DNA from: Pseudoxanthomonas kalamensis DSM 18571
GTDB taxonomy: Bacteria > Pseudomonadota > Gammaproteobacteria > Xanthomonadales > Xanthomonadaceae
Reading direction: 5' to 3'
Assembly (NCBI RefSeq): GCF_010211745.1
Contig: NZ_PDWQ01000002.1
Location: 434,001-498,000 of the forward strand
Length of the DNA: 64,000 bases
Of the stretch, positions 26,699-36,877 are shown piece by piece; positions within the stretch are counted from its first letter, which is position 1, and each line of letters begins with the position of its first letter. The translations under genes and the position numbers were made by a program. A model generated the notes under the pieces. It did not search any database. It was not told the origin of the DNA and saw nothing but the letters and a program-made list of their open reading frames with translations.

Positions 26699-27098
26699 TG
26701 CTCCCTCCGGATATTTGTTCCTGTCTATGCCATGCGGACATGACACGCGCACTCCACCCAGCCAGTCGCGAGGCATGATCTGTACAACCAAGAAGGCCTT
26801 CGGTCCGACGCCCGAGATGGCCTGTATGCGCTAGCGCCGAATCGAAAGGTCGACGAAAGCAGTTTCGGGTTGCTACTTCACTCTCAAGAGATTGAGCATC
26901 GGGCGATGCTGAACCCCACCCGCCGCATCAAGCGACACATCCCAACCCGAGCCAAACGTCAGACGCCGATGCGCTTTCATAGTCTCCTCCCATTTCCGAC
27001 ATCACACCGAAGCAGAAAATTTCCACAGTCGGCTTGACGCCACGGAGCCAATCCTAGGCGCTATCGCACTGCACAATGAGAGGGCAAGAGATACAGTT
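26699..27098 (-). promoter_or_regulatory. Upstream region of the PQQ dehydrogenase operon
   Basis: This 400-bp stretch lies between the TetR gene and the PQQ dehydrogenase, both on the minus strand. It must hold the operon promoter, but I see no convincing -35/-10 or -24/-12 pair. It contains one small open frame with a strong ribosome site (26873-26980, listed separately). The 175 bp between that frame and the dehydrogenase start show no gene. Confidence 0.5.
26873..26980 (-). CDS. Possible small peptide gene (35 residues) upstream of PQQ dehydrogenase
   Basis: ATG 26980 is preceded by GGGAGGAGACT, one of the best ribosome sites in this segment. The peptide begins MKAHRRLTFGSGWDV and ends MLNLLRVK. 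It is basic, has no membrane helix or signal peptide, and is not PqqA (no E-x3-Y pair). It could be a leader peptide, a small regulator, or the remnant of a lost gene start. No family is recognised. Confidence 0.35.
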   Translation of the reverse strand: MKAHRRLTFGSGWDVSLDAAGGVQHRPMLNLLRVK

Positions 27099-27785
27099 TC
27101 ACGAAACAGTTTTCGTCTTGCGGCGCACGGACCTTCTGCTCGAGTGGCCGGAACAAACCACTGCACGACAGCAGAAATGAACGATCTCGTCGACCAGCTT
27201 TGCGTCGCTGCCCGGTTTTTTCGTCAATGCCGTTGGACGGACCAGCGCCTCCGTGAACGCGCCGACAAGGCACGCGGCACCCACCTCCACCGACTGTTTC
27301 GGAAACTCTCCGGAAGCCACGCCCTGCTTCAATACCGTTTCGAATACTTTGCTGAACTTCCGGCGGCAGACCAGGCGCACTGTTTCGATTTCCGGATCGA
27401 CTGGCTCGACGATGAAAGCGTAGGCCAACTGCGGGCCGGCCAGTGCGCGTCGCGCGAAAGACTCCACCGCTTCCTGCAGGTGCGTCATCGAATTGCCAGG
27501 CCTGGCGATGACCTCCCTCAGAATCCCGCATTCGCGCTCGACCGCATTGGTCAGGACCTCAACGAACAGATCCGCTTTCGACGGAAAATAACGGTAAACC
27601 GCTCCGGTCGAAAGCCCGGCCCCTGCCGCCACAGCGGTGATTGTTGCGTTGCGGAACCCGCCTTCGGCAATCAGGCTGCGCGCGGCCAGCAAAATGCGTT
27701 GCCGATTGCCTGCCAGGCGTTTCTGCATCTCCAGCGAACGACGATAGGCCATTTCAACAATCCCCGGATAACTTTTGTGAACCAT
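27099..27785 (-). CDS. TetR-family transcriptional regulator
   Basis: A 228-residue regulator. The N-terminal HTH is NRQRILLAARSLIAEGGFRN followed by TITAVAAGAGLSTGAVYRYF (about residues 27-67). The C-terminal ligand domain is poorly conserved, as usual. It lies between the liu operon (divergent, 222 bp) and the PQQ alcohol operon (same strand, downstream), so it could control either or both. ATG 27785 is used; ATG 27752 (MAYRRSLEMQ), with GGGGA nearby, is an equally good start. Confidence 0.85.
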   Translation of the reverse strand: MVHKSYPGIVEMAYRRSLEMQKRLAGNRQRILLAARSLIAEGGFRNATITAVAAGAGLSTGAVYRYFPSKADLFVEVLTNAVERECGILREVIARPGNSMTHLQEAVESFARRALAGPQLAYAFIVEPVDPEIETVRLVCRRKFSKVFETVLKQGVASGEFPKQSVEVGAACLVGAFTEALVRPTALTKKPGSDAKLVDEIVHFCCRAVVCSGHSSRRSVRRKTKTVS

Positions 27786-27882
27786 ACTTCACTTCTTCAA
27801 CGGAACACAGTACATTGCGCTCTCGCTGCGACTGCAGACTCGCCGCAAGGTCTATGATCACACGCTGGAACAGGAGGCACCC

Positions 27883-28008
27883 ATGAGCCCGACATCCAAT
27901 GGAGCCATTGCCATCCTCCGCATGGATTTCCCGCGTTCACGTTTTTGGTTTTCTGTTGCAATACGCGATCCGCGCGTATCCGCCGAATACTCCTACGGAA
28001 CTGCCTGA
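27883..28008 (+). CDS. Possible 41-residue small ORF coupled to liuB
   Basis: ATG 27883 has a near-ideal ribosome site (AGGAGG, 6 bases before the start). The frame runs 41 codons and its TGA overlaps the liuB ATG (TGATG at 28006-28010), the arrangement typical of translational coupling. liuB itself has only a weak ribosome site. The peptide starts [16 protein letters not shown] and ends SAEYSYGTA; no family is recognised. It occupies the place where liuA usually stands. It may be a leader peptide or a relic left after liuA was lost. Confidence 0.4.
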   Translation: MSPTSNGAIAILRMDFPRSRFWFSVAIRDPRVSAEYSYGTA

Positions 28009-29615
28009 TGCCCGTCATCCATTCCAAGCTGCGCACCAGTTCCGACGAGTTCAGGACAAACGCTGCTGCCTTGAAGACGCAGGTTGACGCGCTGCGCGAA
28101 CTGAGCGCACAGGTGGCACGTGGCGGCAGCGACGCGGCCCGCGAGAAGCACGCCGCACGCGGCAAGCTGTTCGTGCGCGACCGCATCGATGCCCTGCTCG
28201 ACCCGGGCACGCCGTTCCTCGAGATCGCGCCGCTGGCCGCACACGACATGTACGGCGGCGAAGTCCCCAGCGCCGGCGTGGTCGCCGGCATTGGCAGCAT
28301 CGAAGGACGCGAATGCGTGATCGTCGCCAACGATGCCACGGTCAAGGGTGGCACCTACTACCCGATCACGGTCAAGAAGCACCTGCGGGCGCAGGAAATC
28401 GCCCTGCAGAACCGTCTGCCCTGCGTTTATCTGGTCGACTCCGGCGGCGCCTTCCTGCCGATGCAGGACGAAGTGTTCCCGGACCGCGAGCATTTCGGCC
28501 GCATCTTCTACAACCAGGCCAACCTGTCCGCACAGGGCATTCCGCAGATCGCCTGCGTGATGGGGTCGTGCACGGCCGGCGGCGCCTACGTGCCGGCGAT
28601 GTCGGACGAAACGGTAATCGTGCGCGACCAGGGCACGATCTTCCTCGGCGGCCCGCCATTGGTGAAAGCGGCGACTGGCGAGATCGTCGATGCCGAAGAC
28701 CTCGGTGGCGCCGACGTGCACACGCGCATCTCCGGCGTGGCCGACCACCTGGCCGAGAACGATCACCACGCACTGTCGATCGTGCGCAATATCGTCGCCG
28801 ACCTGAATCTGCGCAAACAGGTCGGTCTGGACCTGCGTACGCCGGAAGCGCCACTGTACGATCCCGAGGAACTGTACGGCGTGGTACCCGCCGACACCCG
28901 CAAACCCTACGACGTGCGCGAGGTGATCGCCCGCCTCGTCGACGGTTCGCGGCTGGACGAATTCAAGGCCCGCTACGGCACCACCCTGGTGACCGGCTTC
29001 GCCCACCTGCACGGCTACCCGGTCGGAATCGTCGCCAACAACGGCATCCTGTTCGGCGAGAGCGCGCAGAAGGGCGCGCATTTCGTCCAGCTGTGCGGAC
29101 AGCGCGGCATTCCGCTGCTGTTCCTGCAGAACATCAGCGGCTTCATGGTCGGCCGCAAGTACGAGAACGGCGGCATCGCCAAGGACGGCGCGAAGATGGT
29201 CACCGCGGTCTCCACCGTGCAGGTGCCGAAATTCACCTTGCTGATCGGCGGCTCCTACGGCGCCGGCAACTACGGCATGTGCGGCCGCGCCTATTCGCCG
29301 CGCTTCCTGTGGACCTGGCCGAACTCGCGCATCTCGGTGATGGGTGGCGAGCAGGCCGCCAACGTGCTGGCCACGGTCCGGCGCGACGGCCTGGAAGCCC
29401 GCGGCAAGACCTGGAGCGCGGAGGAAGAGGAAGTCTTCAAGGCGCCGACCCGGCAGCAGTTCGAGACCCAGAGCCATCCGTACTACGCCAGCGCACGGTT
29501 GTGGGACGACGGCATTGTCGATCCTGCCCAGAGCCGGCACACGCTGGCGCTGGGCATTTCCGCCTCACTGAACGCCCCGATCCCGCCGACCCGCTTCGGC
29601 GTGTTCCGCATGTAA
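28008..29615 (+). CDS. liuB: Methylcrotonyl-CoA carboxylase, carboxyltransferase (beta) subunit
   Basis: A 535-residue carboxyltransferase. N-half: [20 protein letters not shown] and [20 protein letters not shown]; acyl-CoA/oxyanion glycines in [18 protein letters not shown]-half: [19 protein letters not shown] and the [20 protein letters not shown] block. These match the MCC beta subunit rather than propionyl-CoA carboxylase. It carboxylates 3-methylcrotonyl-CoA using the biotin carried by LiuD. The start ([15 protein letters not shown]) overlaps the stop of a small upstream ORF. First enzyme gene of liuBCDE; base use is back to host-like high GC. Confidence 0.94.
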   Translation: MPVIHSKLRTSSDEFRTNAAALKTQVDALRELSAQVARGGSDAAREKHAARGKLFVRDRIDALLDPGTPFLEIAPLAAHDMYGGEVPSAGVVAGIGSIEGRECVIVANDATVKGGTYYPITVKKHLRAQEIALQNRLPCVYLVDSGGAFLPMQDEVFPDREHFGRIFYNQANLSAQGIPQIACVMGSCTAGGAYVPAMSDETVIVRDQGTIFLGGPPLVKAATGEIVDAEDLGGADVHTRISGVADHLAENDHHALSIVRNIVADLNLRKQVGLDLRTPEAPLYDPEELYGVVPADTRKPYDVREVIARLVDGSRLDEFKARYGTTLVTGFAHLHGYPVGIVANNGILFGESAQKGAHFVQLCGQRGIPLLFLQNISGFMVGRKYENGGIAKDGAKMVTAVSTVQVPKFTLLIGGSYGAGNYGMCGRAYSPRFLWTWPNSRISVMGGEQAANVLATVRRDGLEARGKTWSAEEEEVFKAPTRQQFETQSHPYYASARLWDDGIVDPAQSRHTLALGISASLNAPIPPTRFGVFRM

Positions 29616-29622
29616 GGACGCC

Positions 29623-30420
29623 ATGAACGCAACGACCATCGCCATCGAACGCCGCAACGCCGTCGCCACCCTGTGGCTGGACCGGCCGGAGGTGCACAAT
29701 GCCTTCGACGAACACCTGATCGCGGCGATCACCACCGGCCTGCGCGAACTCGACGCCGACGACACGGTGCGGGTAGTGGTGCTGGCAGGACGCGGCAAGA
29801 GCTTCTGCGCCGGCGGCGATCTGGACTGGATGCGGCGCATGGCCGCCTACGACGAAGCCGCGAACCTCGAGGATGCCGGCCGCCTGGCCGAAATGCTGCG
29901 CACGCTGGCCACGCTGTCCAAACCGACCGTCGCCCGCGTGCACGGCGCGGCGCTGGCCGGCGGCACCGGTCTGGTTGCCGCCTGCGACATCGCCGTTGCC
30001 GGCCCGCGCGCCAGCTTCGGCACCACCGAGGTCCGCCTGGGCCTGGTCCCGGCCACCATCGGCCCCTACGTGGTCCGCGCGATCGGGCCGCGCGCGGCAC
30101 GCCGCTATTTCCTCACCGGCGAACGCATCGATGCACAGCGCGCGCTGCAACTGGGCCTGGTTCACGAACTGTGTGGCGAGGACGAACTGGACCAGCGCAT
30201 CGATGCCATCGTCAAGGCTCTGCTCGCCGGCGCGCCGGGCGCGCTGCATGCCAGCAAGCGACTGCTCGACGCCATCGACCACCAGCCGCTGTCGCCGGCG
30301 TTGATCGAGGACACCTGCCGGCGCATCGCCACCGCACGCGCCAGCGAGGAAGCGCGCGAAGGCATCGCCGCCTTCTTCGACAAGCGCAAGCCCGCCTGGG
30401 CCGACGACGGGACCGAATGA
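29623..30420 (+). CDS. liuC: Methylglutaconyl-CoA hydratase
   Basis: A 265-residue crotonase-family enzyme. Signatures: LDRPEVHNAFDEHLI, SFCAGGDLDWMRRMA, oxyanion region ARVHGAALAGGTGLVAACD and FGTTEVRLGLVPATIGPYV. Its place between the two carboxylase subunits and the HMG-CoA lyase fixes the reaction as 3-methylglutaconyl-CoA to HMG-CoA. AAGGA lies upstream of the start, 7 bp after liuB. Its TGA overlaps the ATG of liuD. Confidence 0.93.
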   Translation: MNATTIAIERRNAVATLWLDRPEVHNAFDEHLIAAITTGLRELDADDTVRVVVLAGRGKSFCAGGDLDWMRRMAAYDEAANLEDAGRLAEMLRTLATLSKPTVARVHGAALAGGTGLVAACDIAVAGPRASFGTTEVRLGLVPATIGPYVVRAIGPRAARRYFLTGERIDAQRALQLGLVHELCGEDELDQRIDAIVKALLAGAPGALHASKRLLDAIDHQPLSPALIEDTCRRIATARASEEAREGIAAFFDKRKPAWADDGTE

Positions 30421-32411
30421 GCATGTTTACCCGAATCCTGATCGCCAATCGCGGCGAAATCGCCTGCCGCATCATTCGTAGCTGCCAACGCATGGGGATC
30501 GACACGGTCGCCGTGCATTCCGACGCCGATGCCGATGCCCTGCACGTGCGGCTGGCCGACCAGTCCTGCCGGATCGGCCCGGCCGCCTCGGCCGACAGCT
30601 ACCTGCGTGGCGACCGCATCATTGAGGCTGCGTTGCGCTGCGGCGCGCAGGCGGTGCATCCGGGCTACGGCTTCCTGTCGGAAAACGAGGCCTTCGCCGA
30701 AGCCTGCACCGCCGCCGGGCTGGTCTTCATCGGTCCGCCGGTCACGGCGATCCGGGCGATGGGGTCCAAGTCGGCGGCCAAGACCCTGATGGAACAGGCC
30801 GGCGTGCCGTTGGTGCCCGGCTACCACGGCGACGAGCAGTCGCCGGATCTGCTGCGCGAACAGGCCGGGCGCATCGGTTACCCGGTGCTGATCAAGGCTA
30901 CCGCCGGTGGCGGCGGCAAGGGCATGCGAATCGTCGAGAGCGATGCCGAATTCGACGCCATGCTCGCCTCCTGCCAGCGCGAAGCTGCCGCCTCGTTCGG
31001 CGATGCGCGGGTGCTGGTGGAAAAATACCTGCAACGGCCGCGCCACATCGAGATCCAGGTCTTCGGCGACAGCCACGGCAATCTCGTCCATCTGCACGAG
31101 CGCGACTGCTCGGCGCAGCGCCGTCATCAGAAGGTGGTGGAGGAAGCGCCGGCCCCCGGCATGGATCCGGAACGGCGTGCGGCGATGGGCCAGGCCGCCT
31201 GCGACGCGGCGCGCGCGGTCGGCTACGTCGGTGCGGGCACGGTGGAGTTCATCGCCGATGCCGACGGCGCCTTCTACTTCATGGAGATGAACACCCGCCT
31301 GCAGGTCGAGCACCCAGTCACCGAGATGATCACCGGCATCGACCTAGTCGAGTGGCAGCTGCGCATCGCCAGCGGCGAGCCGCTGCCGCTGACACAGGAC
31401 CGGATCCCGCTGCGCGGGCACGCGATCGAAACCCGGATCTATGCCGAGGAGCCGGAGAAAGGCTTCCTGCCCTCGATCGGCACCCTGGCATATTGCGTTC
31501 CTCCGACCGCCTCGGCCCATGTCCGCATCGACGCCGGAGTGGAACAGGGTGACGCGATCGGTCCGCATTACGACCCGATGATCGCCAAGCTGATCGTCTG
31601 GGACGACAGCCGCGAACAGGCGATCGAACGCATGCTGCACGCGCTGCGCGAATTCCGCATCGTCGGCGTCGGCAACAACATCGGCTTCCTGTCGCGGCTG
31701 GTCGACCATCCCGCATTCCGTGCCGGTACAGTCGATACCGGCCTGATCGGCCGCGAAGGCGATGCCCTGTTGAAGGCACCTACCACCGTTCCGGCTACCG
31801 CCTTCCAGGCCGCCGCGCTGTGGTCGGCACTCGAGGTCGCCAGACAACAACAGGCACGTGCCGTCACCGGCGGCGATCCGCATTCGCCGTGGGCCATCGC
31901 CGATGGCTGGCGCGTCAACGGTGCGCTGCAACGGTCGCTGACATTCCGCCATGACGAACAGGAAACCACGGTCGTGCTGGTCCATGCCGGAAACGGCTAT
32001 CGGCTGGATAATCAGCCGGCTTCCTGCACGCGATACGGCGATCACGCAATCGACTGCCGGATCGGCGACGACACGCTCCACGCCACCGTCGTGCCGGCGG
32101 GCGAGCAATTGCACGTGTTCTGCGGCGACGGCCATTTCGCGCTCGATGTCGTCGATCCGCTGGCCCATGCCGGCGAGCAATCCGAAGCGCATGGCGGCCT
32201 GCTGGCGCCGATGCCGGGCAGGATTGTCGCCCTGCTGTCGGAAGCCGGCGCCGACGTGGACAAGGGCACGCCACTGCTGGTCATGGAGGCGATGAAGATG
32301 GAATACACACTGGACGCGCCCGCGCGCGGCACGGTCGAAGGCTATTTCCACGCAGTCGGCGACCAAGTGCAGGACGGCGAGCCGCTGGTCGATTTCAAGG
32401 CGACGACATGA
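30417..32411 (+). CDS. liuD: Methylcrotonyl-CoA carboxylase, biotin-carrying (alpha) subunit
   Basis: A 664-residue protein. Biotin carboxylase domain (about 1-450): [28 protein letters not shown] (ATP lid), [21 protein letters not shown] short linker domain follows, then the biotin carrier domain with Lys627 in [10 protein letters not shown]. It carboxylates biotin with bicarbonate and ATP and presents it to LiuB. ATG 30417 overlaps the liuC stop (ATGA). Its own stop overlaps liuE in the same way, showing a tightly coupled operon. Confidence 0.95.
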   Translation: MSMFTRILIANRGEIACRIIRSCQRMGIDTVAVHSDADADALHVRLADQSCRIGPAASADSYLRGDRIIEAALRCGAQAVHPGYGFLSENEAFAEACTAAGLVFIGPPVTAIRAMGSKSAAKTLMEQAGVPLVPGYHGDEQSPDLLREQAGRIGYPVLIKATAGGGGKGMRIVESDAEFDAMLASCQREAAASFGDARVLVEKYLQRPRHIEIQVFGDSHGNLVHLHERDCSAQRRHQKVVEEAPAPGMDPERRAAMGQAACDAARAVGYVGAGTVEFIADADGAFYFMEMNTRLQVEHPVTEMITGIDLVEWQLRIASGEPLPLTQDRIPLRGHAIETRIYAEEPEKGFLPSIGTLAYCVPPTASAHVRIDAGVEQGDAIGPHYDPMIAKLIVWDDSREQAIERMLHALREFRIVGVGNNIGFLSRLVDHPAFRAGTVDTGLIGREGDALLKAPTTVPATAFQAAALWSALEVARQQQARAVTGGDPHSPWAIADGWRVNGALQRSLTFRHDEQETTVVLVHAGNGYRLDNQPASCTRYGDHAIDCRIGDDTLHATVVPAGEQLHVFCGDGHFALDVVDPLAHAGEQSEAHGGLLAPMPGRIVALLSEAGADVDKGTPLLVMEAMKMEYTLDAPARGTVEGYFHAVGDQVQDGEPLVDFKATT

Positions 32412-33325
32412 ACGCCTCCGCCCTGCCATCACAGGTCAAGCTGGTCGAGGTCGGCGCGCGCGACGGCCTGCAGAATGAACCCGGCACGGTGCCGACGCCG
32501 GTCAAGCTGGGCCTGATCGAACGTCTGGCCATCGCCGGCTTGCGCAATATCGAGGCCACCGCCTTCGTCTCGCCGAAGTGGGTGCCGCAGATGGCCGACC
32601 ATGCCGAGCTCATGCGTGCCCTGCCGAAGGGCGGCCCGGTACGCTATTCCGCACTGGTGCCGAACCTGAAGGGCTTCGAGGCCGCGCTTGCCGCCGGCGC
32701 CGAGGAAGTGGCCGTGTTCGGCTCGGCTTCCGAGGCGTTTTCGCAGAAGAACATCAACTGCTCGATCGCCGAGAGCCTGCAGCGCTTTGACGATGTGATG
32801 GCGGCTGCGGCGGCGCACGGCATTCCGGTGCGCGGCTACGTGTCCTGCGTGCTGGGCTGCCCGTATCAGGGCGAAGTCGCGCCGGCGGCGGTGGCCGACG
32901 TCGCCGCGCGATTGCATGACATGGGCTGCTACGAAATCTCGCTCGGCGACACCATCGGCGTCGGCACCCCGGAAAAGACCAAGCGCATGCTGGAGACCGT
33001 GCTGGCGCATGTGCCGGCCGGACAACTGGCCGGGCACTACCATGACACCTACGCACAGGCGCTGGCCAATGTCTATGCCTCGCTGCAGATGGGTATCGCT
33101 ACTTTCGACAGTTCGGTCGCCGGCCTCGGCGGCTGCCCCTACGCGGCCGGCGCTTCCGGCAACGTCGCCAGCGAGGATCTGGTCTACCTGCTGCATGGAC
33201 TGGGCATCGACACCGGCGTCGACTTGGACAAGCTGGTTCGGGCCGGCGAGTTCATCTGCGATTTTCTCGGCCGAGCGACCCGCTCCCGCGTCGCGCAAGC
33301 GTTGACAGCCAAACGTCGCGCATGA
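32408..33325 (+). CDS. liuE: Hydroxymethylglutaryl-CoA lyase
   Basis: A 305-residue HMG-CoA lyase. [13 protein letters not shown] at the N-terminus supplies the catalytic Arg and metal Asp, [13 protein letters not shown] is the middle signature, [12 protein letters not shown] holds metal-binding histidines, and [19 protein letters not shown] contains the active-site Cys. It splits HMG-CoA into acetoacetate and acetyl-CoA, the last step of leucine/isovalerate breakdown. It overlaps liuD by four bases. A TonB-dependent receptor gene follows after 76 bp. Confidence 0.95.
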   Translation: MNASALPSQVKLVEVGARDGLQNEPGTVPTPVKLGLIERLAIAGLRNIEATAFVSPKWVPQMADHAELMRALPKGGPVRYSALVPNLKGFEAALAAGAEEVAVFGSASEAFSQKNINCSIAESLQRFDDVMAAAAAHGIPVRGYVSCVLGCPYQGEVAPAAVADVAARLHDMGCYEISLGDTIGVGTPEKTKRMLETVLAHVPAGQLAGHYHDTYAQALANVYASLQMGIATFDSSVAGLGGCPYAAGASGNVASEDLVYLLHGLGIDTGVDLDKLVRAGEFICDFLGRATRSRVAQALTAKRRA

Positions 33326-33401
33326 ACAACCACATCCCTGGCCCCGACCGCTGCTGGTGCGTCCGGGGCAGCCAAGACGCCTGCATTCCGAAGAGGTAGC
33401 G

Positions 33402-35528
33402 ATGAACCCCCTCCGGCCACTGTTGCCTGCCGGCCTGGTCGCCCTGCTGGTGTCCGGTCAAACCCTTGCCGATGAGGCCACCGTGCTCGACCGCATCGTG
33501 GTCAGTGCACGGCTGGAAGGAGTGACGGCGTTCGACACTCCGGCTTCGGTTTCGGTCGTGGATGTCGACGGCGATGCCATCAGCGCCGGCATCAATGTCT
33601 CCGACTTCCTGCAGACCGTGCCCGGACTCAGCGCACGCGACCGGCAGAATTACGCGCAGGACACCCAACTCTCCCTGCGCGGATTCGGTGCCCGCTCGAC
33701 CTTCGGCGTGCGTGGCGTGCGACTGTATGCCGACGGCATCCCGGCCAGCATGCCCGATGGACAAGGCCAGGTATCGCATTTCGCTCTGGCCGGGGCGGAA
33801 CGCATCGAGGTCCTGCGCGGACCGTTCTCGGCACTGTACGGAAATTCCTCGGGCGGCGTGTTGCAGATTTTCAGCGCCGAGGGCCAGGCGCCGACACAGG
33901 GGCATCTTCAGGCCAGCATCGGCCGCGACGACAGCCGCAGCATCGGCGCCAGCCTGCGCGGCGCCAATGGCGGCTTCGGTTATGCCCTCAGCGGCAATCG
34001 CTTCGACACCGATGGCTGGCGCGACCACGGTGCGGCGCAGCGCGAATCGCTGAATCTGAAACTGCATTACGACACTGCCGGCAATGGCCGACTGCAATTG
34101 GTTGCCAACCATTTCGATTCCCCGGACTCCCAGGATCCGCTTGGCCTGACCTGGGCGCAGGTACGGGAGGACTCGCGGCAAGCCACTTCGGTGGCCTATC
34201 AGTACAACACCCGCAAGTCGGCTGGCCAGGACCAGCTTGGGCTGTCGTTCGAACAGCAGCTGCGCAATGGCCATGGCTTGCGTGCAATGGCCTATGCCGG
34301 GCAACGTGATGTCGAACAATACCTGTCGGTCCCGACATTCGCCCAGGCCAACCCGCTCAGTTCGGGCGGCGTGATCGACCTGGATAACGACTTCGGCGGC
34401 GGCGACCTGCGCTGGAGCTGGCGCGGCGATCTTGGAGGCCACGGGCTGGAACTGACCGCAGGCCTGAGTGCCGACCGCCAGCGACAACACCGCCGCGGCT
34501 ACGAGAATTTCATCGGCGAGACCCTGGGCGTACCCGGCGCATTGCGGCGCGACGAGCGCAACACGGTCGAAAACTTCGACCAGTACGCCCAGGCCTGGTG
34601 GCAGTTCGCACCACGCTGGTCGCTGCTGGCCGGCGTGCGTCACAGTGCCATCCAGTTCCGTTCGCGCGATGGCTACATCGCCACCGGCAATCCCGACGAC
34701 AGCGGCAGCATCGAATACTCGAAAACGCTGCCGGTTGCCGGCCTGTCGCTGCAACCCAACGACTCCCTGCGCCTGTACCTGTCGGCCGGACGCGGTTTCG
34801 AAACCCCGACCTTCAACGAACTGGCCTATCGCGCCGACGGTGCCGCCGGACTGGCCTTCGATCTGCGTCCGGCGGTCAGCCGCAACCTGGAACTGGGCGG
34901 AAAATGGCGCAATGGCGACGGCGCCTCGCTCGAGGCCGCACTGTTCCGCGCCGACACCGACGACGAACTGGCGGTGGCACGCAACGTCGGCGGGCGCAGC
35001 AGTTACCGCAACGTCGGCCGCGCACGGCGGCAGGGTTTCGAGCTGGCCGCAGCACTGCCACTGGCCGCCCGCTGGCGGATCGACCTTGCCTACACCTGGC
35101 TGGATGCGCGTTTCCGCGACAGCTTCCCGATCTGCACCGGCAGTGGCTGTACCGACCCCACCACCCAGGTGGCGGCCGGTACCCGCATCCCCGGCAGCGT
35201 ACGTCAACAAGCCAGTCTGGCCCTGCGCTGGGACAGCGGCCCGTGGCAGGCCGCGCTGGAATGGCTCGGCGTCAGCGACGTCAGTGTCAACGACAGCGGC
35301 AGCCAAAGTGCGCCCGGATACGGTCTGCTGAATGCCGAATTGGCCCACAACTGGCAATTCGACGGCCAGCGACTGCGCGCCTTCGCGCGGATCGACAATC
35401 TGACGGACAAGGCCTACATCGGGTCGGTCATCGTCAACGAAGGCAACGGCCGCTATTACGAACCTGGCCCCGGCCGTGGCCTGTTGCTGGGGCTGCGTCT
35501 GGATTGGTCCGCATCACGCGAAGAATGA
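33402..35528 (+). CDS. TonB-dependent outer-membrane receptor
   Basis: A 708-residue receptor with a signal peptide (cleavage near TLADEA). The plug domain spans about 28-150 and holds LDRIVVSARLE, VPGLSARDRQNYAQD, LSLRGFGARSTFGVRG and IEVLRGPFSALYGNSSGG. The barrel fills the remainder, with a TonB-box-like N-terminal stretch and a C-terminal FARIDNLTDKAYIGSV block. The ligand is unknown; the pattern resembles PupB/OprC- or siderophore-type receptors. The start is chosen for GAAGAGGTAGCG and because it gives a proper signal peptide. It is downstream of liuE on the same strand, but the link may be only positional. Confidence 0.88.
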   Translation: MNPLRPLLPAGLVALLVSGQTLADEATVLDRIVVSARLEGVTAFDTPASVSVVDVDGDAISAGINVSDFLQTVPGLSARDRQNYAQDTQLSLRGFGARSTFGVRGVRLYADGIPASMPDGQGQVSHFALAGAERIEVLRGPFSALYGNSSGGVLQIFSAEGQAPTQGHLQASIGRDDSRSIGASLRGANGGFGYALSGNRFDTDGWRDHGAAQRESLNLKLHYDTAGNGRLQLVANHFDSPDSQDPLGLTWAQVREDSRQATSVAYQYNTRKSAGQDQLGLSFEQQLRNGHGLRAMAYAGQRDVEQYLSVPTFAQANPLSSGGVIDLDNDFGGGDLRWSWRGDLGGHGLELTAGLSADRQRQHRRGYENFIGETLGVPGALRRDERNTVENFDQYAQAWWQFAPRWSLLAGVRHSAIQFRSRDGYIATGNPDDSGSIEYSKTLPVAGLSLQPNDSLRLYLSAGRGFETPTFNELAYRADGAAGLAFDLRPAVSRNLELGGKWRNGDGASLEAALFRADTDDELAVARNVGGRSSYRNVGRARRQGFELAAALPLAARWRIDLAYTWLDARFRDSFPICTGSGCTDPTTQVAAGTRIPGSVRQQASLALRWDSGPWQAALEWLGVSDVSVNDSGSQSAPGYGLLNAELAHNWQFDGQRLRAFARIDNLTDKAYIGSVIVNEGNGRYYEPGPGRGLLLGLRLDWSASREE

Positions 35529-35568
35529 TCCCCTATGATGGCTGCGTCCCGGAACCGGCGCAGCCGTC

Positions 35569-36636
35569 ATGAAAAACAACGGGTTCAAGCCGACCTGCTT
35601 CGCCTATCCCTACCTGGACGACCGGCACGTCCTGGGATCGGCGACGGCCGCTGGCCTGTGCTTCCACGACCTGCATTTCCGCGACCCGAACAATATCGAC
35701 GCCTTCGTGCCGGAAGAGATCACGCCCTTGTTCGCGATTCCCGGCAGAGGTCTCGACAGCCTTGATGGCGCCGTCCAACTGGACGGCCGCCGTTTCGCCG
35801 GCCTGCATTGCGATGTTCCTGCAGTGTATTTCGATCCCGGCGATGGTCGGTTCAAGGTCCGCAGCCCGCAGGACGGCACCGCGGTCGACCGCATGGCCAC
35901 GCACCGGGAAGGCCTGACCTGCATGGACGCCCATGTCTGCATGGGCATGTCGCTCGAACAGCTGAAGCTGCGATTGCTGGACATGTCCTTCGGCGTCATC
36001 CCCGGCTTTCAGCACAGGATCGAAGCGACTTATCGCTCCCTGTTCGATGCTCGCAGGAATGCGATCAAGGGCAAGGACGCAGACTTCACCGCCAAGGTCC
36101 GCGGCAAGGCCTTCGACAGGATTTTCGCGGACAAGATCCTGCCGTTCCTGCAGCCGCACGGATTCGAACGGCACACGAAGACCTCCAGGCGACTGGTCAA
36201 GCGGCTGGCGAACGGACTGTCCGCGTGCCTGTTCTTCGAATACATCCGCTTCGGCTCGGGCTCGTACCGGGTCACTCTGGTCTATTTCGACGACGACATC
36301 GGCACGATCGAGCACGACGACTATCTGGCCCATGTCGATCTGGCGTTTCCGCTCCGCGACATGAAAGCCCGCAATGCCGAACTGCTGGAATTCGATTCGG
36401 ATTACTGGCTGCGCGGGATGGAACTGTACGTGCTGCCCTTCATCGAAAAATATTCCGACCACCGCAGCATCCTAGACAATATCCAGGCCAGATCGGCCCT
36501 CGCCCCACTGCGGGAAAGACTCGGAGCCGATACGTTGTCGCCGAAGCCGGCATATTTTTACGAGCTGCCCCCAAGCAGGAGGGAGCGTTGCCTGGAAATC
36601 CTGAGCCGGAAATCTGCACTGACCGCAAAACCATGA
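35569..36636 (+). CDS. Hypothetical protein with DUF4304-like segment
   Basis: A 355-residue soluble protein. Residues about 180-290 resemble a DUF4304 domain: AFDRIFADKILPFLQPHGFE, then the Arg/Lys-rich RRLVKRLANGL and FEYIRFGSGSYRVTLVYF. The N-terminal half (about 1-150) has several cysteines (PTCFAYP, LCFHDL, HCDVP, CMDAHVCMG) and is not recognised. No signal peptide or membrane helix. Function unknown. It is the last gene before the second low-GC segment. Confidence 0.6.
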   Translation: MKNNGFKPTCFAYPYLDDRHVLGSATAAGLCFHDLHFRDPNNIDAFVPEEITPLFAIPGRGLDSLDGAVQLDGRRFAGLHCDVPAVYFDPGDGRFKVRSPQDGTAVDRMATHREGLTCMDAHVCMGMSLEQLKLRLLDMSFGVIPGFQHRIEATYRSLFDARRNAIKGKDADFTAKVRGKAFDRIFADKILPFLQPHGFERHTKTSRRLVKRLANGLSACLFFEYIRFGSGSYRVTLVYFDDDIGTIEHDDYLAHVDLAFPLRDMKARNAELLEFDSDYWLRGMELYVLPFIEKYSDHRSILDNIQARSALAPLRERLGADTLSPKPAYFYELPPSRRERCLEILSRKSALTAKP

Positions 36637-36856
36637 AAATGCAATCCAGGCCACTTCAATGTCTGGCATGACGACGCCTCCATTGAAGACTCCGAACACT
36701 ACAGGTCGCGCCAAGGCCAGATGGCAATGCATGTAGATACCCACCAACCCGATGTCGGCAAGCAGTGCCTTCGTTCTGAATTCGCCATTCAGATATGAAT
36801 GACTCCTTGTCTGACCTTGCTGATCCGGCAACCATCCGGCGCCATTGGCCCAACAC

Positions 36857-36874
36857 AAACCATCAGTGGTTTTT
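36857..36874. terminator. Weak stem-loop at the end of the dmp operon
   Basis: A short 6-bp stem AAACCA / TGGTTT with a TCAG loop, followed by TT on the plus strand. It is 4 bp past the ferredoxin stop on the minus strand. The stem is short and AT-rich, so efficiency is doubtful. No better terminator is seen in 36637-36877. Confidence 0.35.
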
Positions 36875-36877
36875 AGC

